From: Amyloporia xantha | Lineage: Eukaryota > Basidiomycota > Agaricomycetes > Polyporales > Adustoporiaceae | NCBI GenBank assembly: GCA_036971615.1 | Contig: JAYKKR010000006.1 | Span: 806,001-870,000, forward strand | Reading direction: 5' to 3' | Length of the DNA stretch: 64,000 bases | Part shown: piece after piece, positions 18,935 to 30,500 of the stretch | Position numbering within the stretch: the first letter of the stretch is position 1 | How the letters are laid out: each line of letters opens with the position of its first letter | Program-made: the position numbers and the translations under genes | The notes under the pieces: generated by a model | Told to the model about the DNA's origin: nothing | Databases searched by the model: none | The model's input: the letters and a program-made list of their open reading frames with translations, nothing else

Positions 18935-19456
18935 AACTACTGCACGTGGTTCCCTATCAACATGGCGTATTCGAAGTTCGAGTACATCTAAGCTTTCGGC
19001 CATAGGGTCGAGACTGTGGTCATCTAAAGCACAGATGATTTAGCTCGTAATGCCAGCGCTGGATGATTGGTTTCAAATATCAGACCTCTTACAACAGAGT
19101 TCGGAAAAGTAAACAATTTGACAACAGATGCATCGATATCAACACCACGGAGCTGTCCCATGCGATGAGCACGCATAATGTATGAGCCGCAGTATTGACC
19201 GTTCAGCAGGCAATCGAGACCAATCTCTTCATCGGTGAAGTTGAAATATCGAATGACGAAGCGCTGGAGGCAGCAGCGGAAGTAAGTCGCCTGTTTATAC
19301 GAAGTGTAAGACAAAAATGAACGGCGTCACCTGTCCTGCTTCATTGGCTATAAAGCACTGTATTGTGTTTTGGTCTCGAGGGCTCAAAGTGGTCGAGTAC
19401 TGCTCCAGAACCTTGTCTTCGCTCATGATGTTAAATTGAATATCGCGGTGTTTCAT
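18935..19456 (-). pseudogene. DUF7918-like protein fragment
   Basis: The minus strand starts at ATG 19456: MKHRDIQFNIMSEDKVLEQY, then IQCFIANEAGQ, an intron at about 19331-19282, RFVIRYFNFTDEEIGLDCLL, CGSYIMRAHRMGQLRGVDID, and after a second possible intron (about 19068-19009, weak gtctga donor) DDHSLDPMAESLDVLELRIR. The order F-I-V-------LEEY / CFI-SE-G / Y--F--- / G-G-----R-G---GV / LG-IE-RI is that of DUF7918 proteins, a fungal family of unknown function. The end runs out of family resemblance near 18940, where the magnesium-transporter fragment begins. It is truncated at the C terminus, so I call it a fragment; the N-terminal part could still be expressed. Confidence 0.6.
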
Positions 19457-20271
19457 GTCCGACACGTAGAAAATCTGATGACAAGTAGTTGAGTACCGGT
19501 ATAGTGCCGCACCCGCCTAGAAAGCTCAGCAACTGGAATTCAAGTATCAGGTGAGTGTTTGCGTTTAGGACGTTCACAAATTACGACGTCGCCGCGTCAC
19601 GTCGGTCACCGGTGCCATACAACGCACGTATGTCTAGCGCTTGAGCTTTAGGCGATCTCTGATGAGCGCTCGTGTGCGTAACTGTCTGCGACCGATCTGC
19701 GACTGGGTTTCAAGTTGCATCGACAAGCACGAAAAATTGTTGCAATGAGACGGCTAGCCGCACTCACGAGAATAGTACTGGTGGGTCAGAGCTGAAACTC
19801 GAGCGTTTACGATTTCATTGCATTAGATTAGAAGCTAGATACAGTGCTGTCAATGTGAAGAAGTTGCGTATCTGGGAGAGGCGGGTGGAGTGTCTATTGA
19901 CATGTCATTATCGTGATGTCGTGAGGTAGATAGTGGTTTCTTGTGTAGCTTGAGGTTGCTCTACCAGCAGAAATGGTAAGTCAAAGCGGACCATGAAATA
20001 AGCCGAGGTAAACATTACCAGACTCCTCTTCACAACGTTCCATCTCACTCGTGTTTCCACGCTTCGTACCGCTTCGACCTTGGAAGGTTCAGGGTTGGAT
20101 GCGGCGCTGAAAGACGGAGAGATTGGTAGAATATTTGAAGAGGAGATGACGACCTTTTAGAATGAATGCAGTGAGTGAAGATGACGAGGTAGCAGTACAA
20201 GGGAGTCTTACAGATGGTCTCATATCATCTGTATCTGTACCGGCTCCTGGAGGGCCGCTTCGCAAAGACGT
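19457..20271. other. No gene recognised
   Basis: Short frames only, on both strands, with no recognisable domain or repeat. It is probably the promoter side of the 20.3-21.5 kb gene's 3' neighbour plus decayed sequence. Confidence 0.4.
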
Positions 20272-21539
20272 CTATACATCACACAAGAACCATGTTGAAA
20301 TGCAACGCATGGCCGAATGCACACACGGATCGTACCTCGTTCTGGGAACGTGCAGCATCATTCCTTGGCTCCGTCCATTCAGCCATGGGTGCGCTAGGCA
20401 TCTACAGGGGCCGTGAGTTATTAAATGCAAGAAACCCAGCGGCAGCCTCACTGGTAACGGCATCCACTCATTAAGATCCTCTTGGATACGAGGGAGGGTA
20501 CCAAAACTTCGTAGGGAATCAATGTGAGAATTGCCATAGATTCCACCAGAACGAGGGTTTGGGAGGGAAGCTATAGCCCTCCCATCTGCGTGCGATTTAA
20601 TATTATATGCGGAAGCTCCACTCCGGTTTAAGTTAACGTGTGGGTGCTTGATTGACGGCGAAGTCCGCGAACGGCGGCTGGCCTGTGAAGCCAAGCTATT
20701 GCGTGAGTTATTACTCGTTACCGACCCCATTGTGTTCGCCGAGGTGTCACTGGCGATAGACTAGAGGGGCATTAGATTGACATCGAAGGCGGTCAAAAGT
20801 CGATAGCAAGACATACAAACTGGCTGCAGCTTTCGATATACTCATAGTGCAGATCCCTGTGATGTTCCTTTAGCCAGTGTGTCAGTGGGCCTCTGAGCAA
20901 ATTTACGAGAAATCGTACCTCGAATTCCTTTCCATTGCGTATCATGAATTGAGGATCTTGACAACACAGTTCCTGCCACTCGTACATCTTAATTAAGGAG
21001 ATCTCCCGCAAGCGCGACCTCGTCTCTCTGTCGAGGTAATAATTTGTGTGTGTCGCCCTGTCTTCCCAGCGCGCGTGCGCGCGCACGGGATTCTGGGTAT
21101 CGATCTCGATGGCGATGAACCATTGACGAACGCGAGCTTTCCAATCCGGGGTTGTATAAATATGATCGGTATTCACACCATTTGGAGCGACGGGGAAGCA
21201 GAAATGGCGATAAACTTCCGGTAGATCAGCGAGGCTGCGATTCCCGATAGTGCCCATTACATAGATGCTATAAATCCGGCCTTCTCTCGCAGAGATTACA
21301 CAGGGTCTACATGTACCATAACAATCGAATTTCCTGTCACTGGAGGCGGAAAAAATAGAGGCCCGGCTCGTAGACCCAGAGTATGTGTTGCCATTAGGAT
21401 TCATATTGAGGGCGAGCATGAGCGGAGTCTTGACAGACTCTCGGATACAATAGATGTCGCCAATGACAGGTATACCCCTGGAACGAGCGGCAGGAGAGCT
21501 CTGACGAGCCGGACATCGTGAACAGGAGCTCGAGGACAT
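20272..21539 (-). CDS. Hypothetical fungal protein with Ser/Asn-rich tail
   Basis: ATG at 21539 opens a Ser/Cys/Arg-rich start (MSSSSCSRCPARQSSPAARS). The centre looks conserved: LADLPEVYRHFCFPVAPNGV, DWKARVRQWFIAIEIDTQNP, EISLIKMYEWQELCCQDPQF and FLVNLLRGPLTHWLKEHHRD. I place an intron at about 20813-20762 (gtatgt...ctctag), after which SIASDTSANTMGSVTSNNSR leads into a basic, Ser/Asn-rich tail (SRRSRTSPSIKHPHVN). The last 50 codons before 20272 may include another intron. I do not recognise a domain and see no membrane segment or signal peptide. No frame damage was noticed. Confidence 0.55.
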
Positions 21540-22121
21540 TGTGAGCTGTATGGTGTTTGATCACTTACCCTCGACCATGCTAAGTCTTAAAGCACAGACC
21601 TCCAGGATGGCCCCAGCATAGCCCATTCCTTCTGCCATGAGTAGTCGTCAAGGCAGACATCACCCGGGAAACAGACACCATTTTGCCCCGAGCTCAGCTA
21701 TTGTTCATGTGTTCTCCGAGTTGTACAACAGAATTCGAGCAGACCGCCTTCCTCCAAGTGACCATCAGTCACATGGGCCTGCGAAGTCGACCATGCTGAC
21801 AAGACCGAAATGACCTCCCAATACGATCGCGACGACAAGACAAGGCGGGAAACAAGGATGCCAACTATAAGGACTGGTAGCCAGTGGTAGGTCCTGGGCC
21901 ACATGCGAGTAGTACTAGGTAGTACTAGTGCCTCTCAGCGAAGCGCCCGTTTCCGGCGCTTGTGTACACCTTGCAATTGTCTCAATTTATCCGCACAACA
22001 AGGTTTGCGACGCTGACGTTGTTCTAGTGTCTACTTCTGCTTGATGTGGCCAGCTTACTGCGGGTCAGGAGCTTTATGATACCCTTTGCACAAACGCTAG
22101 CGACCATTTTCTGCATCAACT
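21540..22121. other. Divergent intergenic region, possible bidirectional promoter
   Basis: This 580-bp stretch separates the starts of two divergently read hypothetical genes (ATG 21539 minus, ATG 22122 plus). Only short frames are present. Shared promoter function is inferred from the layout. Confidence 0.35.
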
Positions 22122-23501
22122 ATGACTATCTTCACTCCTCTCCCAGGCACATATGTGGCTATCCGCATCGACCCCAGAGCAATGGCGGAACAGTTCGAAG
22201 ATCCTGTTTTGCTGGGTGCCCTGCAGAAGTTGTCCCCTAAACTGTACTTAGGCTATGTTCGGCGGGTGCGGATACGTGATTTTCATAACATCAGACTGCA
22301 CGATTCACAATGAACGTCTCGAATGTCTCATTTATGTAGATCATGGATTTCCCTTGGCCAGATAGGCCGAGTCACAGGTGCTACATCCAGTTTGTTGGTC
22401 AAGGTCTTCCAACGCGATTTCCGTATGACCTTATGGACGAGAACATGTGTGCTCCTATCCTCCCGAACAGAGAGCATCCGTTGTCCCGCGAGGCTCTCCA
22501 AACATCCCCTCCATTCCCTGTCCCAAATTGCTACCAGTACTCGCTCGTAGAAAGCGCGGTTCGTATTCCAACTCAGGGCTTCGAGTCAGATGGCTTTTTG
22601 GTCCTGCCACCAAGCCAGTTTGAATTACACGTGGACTACACCGCGGAGGACTGGAACAGACTGGACGCTGCTGAGGGGAATCAGCGTGAAACAGACTCGG
22701 AAGAAATGCACAGTCAGCGCGGAGAACTCGATTCTGACGTAGGTTCCTTGCATGAAACCCAAGCTCGGCACGCGCCGTTATGTGACCCCGAACACAGTGC
22801 ATCCCTGCGCCCATGCTCTCCCGAACGAGACGGCTCTTTCACAGATGCCCAGCTCGATATTCCTGGAGAAGATGATGCGGACTATGTCGGCGAGGACGGC
22901 TCCTTTGCGTCATCCCGACATTCCACCCAAAGCGATCGCCCAGTGAGTCACAACTCATCGATACTTGCGATGGGCATTCCCTTCATGGACCGACCCGTTG
23001 ATGATCCGGATATCATTCCTATTGTATACATGTCACCAGATTTGTCGGTGGTGACCGAGGTGCATGATCCCAATGAGTTCCTTGACGAGAAGGAGGCGAT
23101 TGTCAAGTACGTACCCTTATTCATGATCCTGTGAATTCTGACTGATGATATATATGGAGACTTATTCAAGAGTCGCGTTTGCGGCAGCAGCGCGCCTTCG
23201 AAGCGACACAAGCCAACGGATTCACTGATATTAAGAGCCCCGAAGGCTCGTGGGTTGACCTCGGAACTGAACACATTGATCTTGACCCTTGTCAGAAAGA
23301 CGGCGGACTCCCAAGGCGGCGATGGTGTTGTAGTATGTTCACGCATTTCTCATATTATAAGATCACCCAACTTACGACGTCTGTTATACCATAGAACTCT
23401 ACATGTCAGCGGCTCAAACTATCCGCGGAAGTCGTAGGAGATTCACTCAGCGGGTTTCACGTGTAGCTCGAACGGTTCGCAGACATCTATGCCTTTCTTA
23501 G
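22122..23501 (+). CDS. Hypothetical fungal protein, acidic Ser-rich C-terminal half
   Basis: Exon 1 (MTIFTPLPGTYVAIRIDPRA, 22122 to about 22265) ends at a gtgcgg donor after LGYVRR. Exon 2 from about 22340 has MDFPWPDRPSHRCYIQFVGQ, PYDLMDENMCAPILPNREHP and YQYSLVESAVRIPTQGFESD, which look like a conserved fold near residues 50-140. A variable acidic region follows. After an intron near 23108-23157, LIQESRLRQQRAFEATQANG and WVDLGTEHIDLDPC precede a last intron (acceptor at about 23394) and a basic end (SAAQTIRGSRRRFTQRVSRV; stop 23499-23501). I do not recognise the family. It lies head to head with the 21539 gene. Confidence 0.55.
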
Positions 23502-24074
23502 GTTCACTTCGAAGGCCTCAGTGCTCACTGTATGTTCATATCTAAAACTTACTTTCAAATGGACCTCGAGTTATGCATCTTCTGGATTATACCGAATATA
23601 CCCTCTGTAACGTATGTAGACAATGATCAATATTGATGATGCTACCCGGACGTCAGCTGGCGCTCAAGCATGGTTGGCAAATTGTCGTACTGAATTTGGG
23701 GCATCGGAATTGGTCCAGGGACGAGTAGGTCACTGTCAGTGCGGCAGCCAAATTGACGCAGTCCGATAGGTCTGCGACTTTATTCTAGCGGCGGTGTGTG
23801 GCGTCTCCCCTTTCAACGCGACGTCATTGCTGCGAGGACGCAGTGCTCAGGTTATCTCGCAGGGGTGAGAGGTGCAAGGACCGCGTCGTCCTCTGACGAA
23901 TTAGTTTTTTGCCTGACATGCGCAGAAAACGTGTTAAGTAACGCAGGCAACTAATTAGTCTTTTCCTGGCCTGTGTACCCATCTTACGCCGTTCGCCTTG
24001 GGTATTCGCGACAGAATTAGGTTCTGTTTGCCGCACTTCCCAATGATGATACCGCACAGCAGTACTCAAACGAT

Positions 24075-24588
24075 GTGGATACGGACCCGAGTTCTGTCGT
24101 AGTTTCAGGGGCTCGAAACAGAATTGATCTGACGGGTCTGCGTCGGCGGACTGGGAAGTTTTTCGAGTTCGATAGAGTGAATTCTGCTACCCCTCAGGTT
24201 TTGCTCGCGTTTTTAAAGTTTCCCGTTCAAACGGAAGGAAGTGATGTATATTTCCGGGTTAGGTCCTATCAGGCACGCTGGGGTCCTTCCTGGCTTCCAT
24301 ATTCAAGGTTCGTCTGCCGGTTAGTTCTATTGATGGCCTATTCCATAACGTCTGGTATTCTTCGCATATCTGAGAATTCAGTTCTTCTCCGAATAAACTC
24401 CGAATACACCGTATAACTGGTATCTCCTACTTGTAACGGGCAAGGTCGAGACGAAGGCCGTTACGACGAGAAGCAAGCGGAGAGTTCGCAAACAAAGAGG
24501 GCAGGTGCCCGAACACTGGCGTTGGCTCGACGAAGAGAAGTACAAGGACGTGCGCAGAATTCTAAGTACTACGGAAATACCCGAAACG
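24075..24588 (+). pseudogene. Gene fragment with basic C-terminal exon
   Basis: Two coding-like pieces are seen. The first (24075-24180) reads SGARNRIDLTGLRRRTGKFF; the second (about 24450-24588) reads RSKRRVRKQRGQVPEHWRWL followed by DEEKYKDVRRIL and a stop. No single frame joins them cleanly and nothing upstream gives a start, so this is probably the tail of a decayed or unannotated gene. No family recognised. Confidence 0.3.
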
Positions 24589-24839
24589 TGAGTCATCGTG
24601 TTTAGTAAGCACGCGCGCGCGAGTATCTACCAGAATCCATTTGTACCTACGAAAGTCCATTGATATATACTAGTCCATGGCACATAGTAACGTGCCGTTA
24701 CACTACTCTTCCTGGCTTCCACTGGCATCGTCCTCCCGATGGACAAGGAATCAAGGTCATGAGCATACGCTAATGGGAGTGGTCGTTCACATGGTATGAC
24801 AGAAGTATATATGCTGTATCATATAGCCATGGTCCTCGT

Positions 24840-25086
24840 CCGTGCGGGACCCTTCTCCACGACAATGGACAGAAACCCTATCCCGCCGGCGAGATTTGGG
24901 GTCCATATCCGTTTGAGTATTACAACAATGAGACGGCCGATGGGAAGTTTGCAATTGGTACATGTGTTCATGCCTCCATATCTACCCCCGCCCATAGCCA
25001 CCTGTCCGTAGTCATCGCATCGGTGCGATATGATTATCTGCCACCCGTGCGACCTTCAGTGCCCCGGATTGGTGTCCTCATGTACG
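24840..25086 (+). other. Short coding-like segment, unidentified
   Basis: One plus-strand frame stays open for about 80 codons without ATG: GTLLHDNGQKPYPAGEIWGP, then FEYYNNETADGKFAIGTCVH. Its composition is protein-like, but I find neither start, splice pattern nor family. It may be an exon of a gene ending before DUF6533-A or a remnant. Confidence 0.3.
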
Positions 25087-25498
25087 TTCTTCTCACATGA
25101 GGAAGGAATGGACGCTGCACTGACCCAATATGACCGGATTCAACCGTAACTCAGTAACACAAAGAGGCAGGTTGTATACCGGATAGCATCTGCACGTTGC
25201 GCAGCACGAGAATATCGTGAGTGCGATTGCTATTTGCAGTGACATATTTCGCGTTAACTACGGTTGGTGATGGAAAGCAGCCACCCACTTCTACCAACAG
25301 AACAGGTCTTGCGGGTGTCCAAGGTGTCGGAAGCTGTCCAGTACCCGATATCCTTTCAATTTTGGTTCCAGAAGGTCTCTGTTTTTGGAGCGACATCATA
25401 TCTATCACGCATCTTCGCTCGCTATTTAAAAAGGACCATTGTATATATATGAGGCTCAGCTTGTTTATCGACGACTCTTGAAGAGCTCTACCTCTACG

Positions 25499-27184
25499 AT
25501 GCCGATAGTTGGTGCAAACGCGTCGGTGTCCTGGATTGGTCCTCTGGATACCATACTCACCAAACGTTCGTACAGATGGGTCGAGATTTTTCTGAAATTT
25601 GTCAAAGAGTTTTACTTCTCTGCTAGCGGTAAGTCTACCGTCCGGTATACCTTTTGAAATTTTCTCTACCGACTAACAGCTTATGTCCAGCGCTGTATTG
25701 CTACGATTACATCTTGACGCTGGATCGTGAAATTCAATACATCTGGAAGTCTAGGCAAACATTCGCTACAGTGCTGTTTTACAGCATTAGATATCCTGCG
25801 CTACTGAATACGCTCCTTGAGATATTGGGTCGACAAGATTTCTCATGGCAGACGGTGCAGGCATGTTTTTTCCCGCCCACTTCCCGTTGATTTAGAAGCT
25901 AACCAAACCTCCAGAGGTGAGTCCTTGAGCGATTCACTCATCCACACCACCTCAACCACATTTCGTTCAGTTGCGGGGTTATTCAGCGATTTCAAATGGC
26001 TCTCGACATCATCATACTCGTCGGTGCAAGCAGTGAGTAGCCAATGCCGTGCCGCGTCTCACCGCCAACTGATCCAAATGCTCGTCGTTAGTTTTCTCTG
26101 CGTACCGTATTTATGCGATCTTCAATCGCAGAAAGTGGGCCTTCACATGCGTGTTAATTTCGGGTTTGGTCAACCCAGCCATCTTGATCGTGTGTTTTAC
26201 CTCAGTATTCGATCGCCGGCCCAGTCATTGATATGCTCTCTTTCCTCCGCCAGCACATATTCACACTATCCAAGCCCGGACTGGACGGCGTGGAAGGCTA
26301 TCGGGGATGCACCTTGTCCGTAATAGGCAACTTGCGGTATTATGAGAGGTGAGTCGGTCTCTGGTACATGTGTTAACGGTTCCGGAATTTGCTGACATGT
26401 TAGTCCAACAGCTGTGCGTTGCTTCTACGAGCCGTTCTGGACTTGCGATTTGTAGTAATACTTACTCTGTTGATAGGGTTAATAGGCGCAAGAGCAGCGG
26501 GTGTAGTCTCGGATGGTCTTGTGTTAGCACTAACATGCATGAAGACCGTGCAACGCAAGACCCTAGATGATGAGCGTATGAGCCTCAAGACAACTCTCAA
26601 AGAGATTTTGCTGAGAGATAGTACGTATAAGTGCGTTCAAGTTCTGTCCGAGTACACGTGGTTGACTGTCTATACCAGCTGTGTTGTGTTTCGGGTGAGC
26701 ATTGTATACAAGTGTAATTGCAGGACATCTCGAACATAAACACCAGCCTGCTTTGTGTCATCAACGTGGTTGGTATCGGAACTGGCCTCCTGAACGAGGT
26801 GGGCCCATAGCTTTATTATTTCACATCGAGTCCGAGTGAGCTGAACTGGTTCCTATCCCGTTTTAGTTCCTTGAAATATGGGTAACATGGACTGCAGTGT
26901 AAGTTGAATCCCTCTTCAAGTTCTTGGCCCCCAGTTGTGCCGTTGACTACATGATATTTAGGTTGACTTCCATACTGTTGTCCCGCCTGGCTTTGGACTT
27001 GCGCGAGGTATCCGCAGCAGAACGCGACACTTCGACTGAGGTTTTATCACGTACTCTGCGCGATCTTAGTTTCGTATCCGAGGAGGAGCCATCTATGGTG
27101 TTCGATCCCGAGGACGTCGAGTTATCTCTTCATTGTGACACTGCAGTTCCCAGCCCCATCAGTACAAACGTATCGCGGAAATAG
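25499..27184 (+). CDS. DUF6533 multi-pass membrane protein, copy A
   Basis: The signature exon starts at about 25691: ALYCYDYILTLDREIQYIWK then SIRYPALLNTLLEILG. It is preceded by FVKEFYFSAS and a gtaagt intron; the short first exon (ATG 25499) is uncertain. Later exons give GVIQRFQMALDIIILVGASS (about 25975-26035), FSAYRIYAIFNRRKWAFTCV and LISGLVNPAILIV (about 26095-26190), IGARAAGVVSDGLVLALTCM (26480-26540) and, after the last membrane stretch, SILLSRLALDLREVSAAERD (26970-27030) with an acidic tail ending at 27184. Predicted to lie in a membrane with about seven hydrophobic segments; no biochemical role is known to me. It is the only copy in the left part of the array and is read on the plus strand. 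No damage noticed. Confidence 0.8.
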
Positions 27185-27580
27185 AACTAGTCTAGTTCTT
27201 CGTAGCAGCCTATTCGTTCCCACTAAAGCTGCAGAGCGGCGTGTTATTGATGATCGTAATGAATTCACTGCTCAGAAATGGAAGGGAACCTTACCTTATC
27301 TTAAAGATACCCAAGCATTCCTGCAACCTGTTGGGCGAAGAGAAACGGTAATACACGTTATGTGATTGAAAGTCATGTTGTACACTGATTGTAATCCAGG
27401 GCAGTCCTATAAGCTCAAATGGATACATCTGTTTGTGCATGAATAGAAGAGCTTTTCACTTCATCGTAATGGGGCAAGTCATACCAAGTCTATCGAATGA
27501 GACAAATAAAATGCACGTATTCTCCCAGTCGTACAAGTGTTACAGGTTCATGGAATGCGTTTCTCGAGCTTGGATATAAT
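27185..27580. other. Convergent intergenic region
   Basis: Nothing recognisable between the 3' ends of DUF6533-A (plus) and the C2H2 gene (minus). It should hold both transcription ends. Confidence 0.4.
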
Positions 27581-30500
27581 TTACGATTGCAAGTGTAACC
27601 GGGTATCAATGCTTCGGGTATGAGTTCCATGTTGATGAATTCCATGATCTCGATCTTCCAAGATCGAAGAATGAGGCGAAAGTGAGGGTGAAAGCGTCGA
27701 CAATATACGGCCAATCACGTCGAGGGCAATGGCTGAAGCGCAGTAAAGTCCGTCAGCGGGGCTAACATAGACTCGTGCGCATGGCCGTTGGAGCCCATCC
27801 CAGGCGATATACATGAGGTTTCTTGCGAACAATCCTGCATGGTATGAACGCGAATTATGAGCCCTGGCGACTGACACTGCGGAGTCAAAAGTCATTGAAA
27901 GAAAGACGCTTACATCCTCGTCATTATGGTCATGTTCCTCTCCCGCCGGCCCAAATAAATGTTCACTCCATGACGGTTCTCTCTCCCTGCCTCCATCAGA
28001 GGGCGACTGAGCGTTGAGGTCTGGAGTTCCGTCTCCAAATAAAGACCCGGACGCTGCTCGTTTGCGCATTCCTCCCGTCTCTGACTCACCAAATCCGAAC
28101 CCGAAAGAACTGCTCGCAGCCAGGATGGGAGGAAGCATTGCCGCAGTGGACGGCATCGAATACTTATAGCCTGAACCATGGCCCGATCCTTGAGGCGAGC
28201 GAGGAGATAGAGCAAACCCAAATGCGGCACGAGGTGTTGCGAGGGCCATGACGGGCATGATGAAAGAGGTCGAGCTTCCGACAGAGTTGGCAGAGGATGT
28301 GGAGGTTGGATACCTGGCAGAGCTCGTTGCGGAGACTGATCCCGAGGGGGCGCTACTTGCACTGACCGACCCCGACGACGGGTCAGTCTCATCTTGCGCG
28401 AACGCTGCTCTTTCCCTAGCATCCGTTACCCGCGCCTCTGCATCCTCCAGCGCCCTTGCTATCGTTCTTCCCGACCTACTAATACCTACCCCGCACAAAC
28501 AAAGTACAGTCAGCACTATATGAATCGGATGAAGCGCTGCGCTCACCTTTTCTCCACTCTAACGAGCTTACGCCCCAGTGCCATTTCAGATGAATCGCAA
28601 GTCCGTTCGGCAAGCGAAACACTCGCGGGCACAACGGACACCTATGCACGCGGTTCGTGGCCACGTTAACCGTATCCGTTCCGCCCGGCCCTCCCAAGAG
28701 CACGTCTCCAAATTGCACCTGATTCTCTTGAGAATGCTCACCAACAGTCTGCTCCATAGTAGCCACGTTAGTCGAAGTGCAGTCTCCGGCTGACGCTTCA
28801 AGTGGGCAGGAGTTCGAGCGTGGATGATCTTCAATTCCTGACCGATCGCGGTCATTAACGTCTTTCTGCTGATTCCCTTCCTCGCCCTCGGACTCCTCAT
28901 CCTGATCTCCTTGGGTTTCCGCAGTCGTTCCAAGTCTGGGAGGTCCAAGCTTTCCCCTCCGCACAGGGGCCGGGCGATTATCGCCTGTTTGCTTCAACGT
29001 CTGAAACATCGATGACCACCCAGCACACGCAGTGGCCGGAAGAAGAAGCGGCCGGTCTATCTGAGGAAACGGCTCCTGCGCCGGGAATACGCGAGGAGGG
29101 ACGGACGATCCTGCCGTCGGCATGAGGCCATAGGTTTCTGCATGACCGATACTAGGGAGAGGGTCCAGTGGGGATGCAGGGGATACTGCAGGTAATGGAA
29201 TTGTACCCAGCATCGGCGCAGGTGGGGCTACAGGAACAGAAACGGGCACCGGAGCATGTCTGAAAGCCGCCAATTCCGGAGCGGGCGTAGGGAGGAATCT
29301 TGGATCATGCACAAGGACGGGTCGCGACGAAGATACAGGCGCCTGTTCGAAGTTCTGAGTGGTAGTGTGCATCTGCATGGGAGTAGGGTTATGGATGAGG
29401 ATCGGGGCATGGTGTTGGGGAGGATACTGCGGAGGAACGATTCTGCGCGTGGGCGACGGACCAGATGTAGGCGCAGGCGACGATATCGACGTGGACACGG
29501 GTGCATGCACAGGGATCTGCATCGGACGAGGGGTCGGTGCAACGGGCGTCATGTTAGAAGGAATGAAACCGTGCAAAGGCATTTGCATAGGACGAGGCGC
29601 GGAGAAGGCGAAGGGCAGCGGGATGCGGCTAGCGACTGGGGTCGGCGCAGCGCCAAACGCGCAAGCGGCTGCAGGCATCGGCACCCGCAACGGGGTGGGA
29701 GGATGAGCAGACATCGACATTGACATTGGCGTCAGATCACGAAATGGATCGGAAGGCAGAGGAGCAAAGGGCGTAGGAGGCCCACCGCGTCCATCATAAA
29801 TAGACACCCCCGTCGGTCTATCCCCAACCTGACGACCAGTTATGCCCATCAAGCCTTCTTCGACACGAACCCTATACAACCGGGTCGCACGTCCATCCTT
29901 CCCCAGAACAGGGACAGGTGGAGGGGTGGATGCATGGACGGCAGCAGGTACGCGTACTGTCGTACTCGCATGCATGTATGCGTGGCCAGACGACTGCACG
30001 GACGCGTGCGCAGAAACAGGCAAAGACGTACCCGCAGTAAACACAGGTACTGGTGCAGTCGTAGATGGATCAGACCTTCCACCGGCCGAGACGACAGACA
30101 CAGGAATAGGCGTAATCGGCATGACCGTCGGACGACCGCGATTCTGCGCAAATGATAGCGGCGGGAGCATGAAGGCGGGCGGCCTCGGCCCCCAATCGCA
30201 TGGCCCGCTCACTGTCGGTGTCTGCGTTACACGGTACAGCTGCGAAGCCCTGTCGTCCGCCCTCTCGAATCGGAGAGGAGACGAAGAGCGTGCGTGGGCT
30301 CCAGTTCCCGCCGGCGTCGGCTCTAGGACACGATGCGCATACACATAGTCCTGCCAAGGTACCTGCGTCTGCGTCCGTTTAGCAGAGTTGACCCACCCAC
30401 CGGCACCGTCATCGTCGCTTGATCCTGTCTGTAAAGGGATTCCACTCGCGCTACTTCCGTTCCTGTCATCATGAGAGTTGATATTCACATTCGCAGGGCT

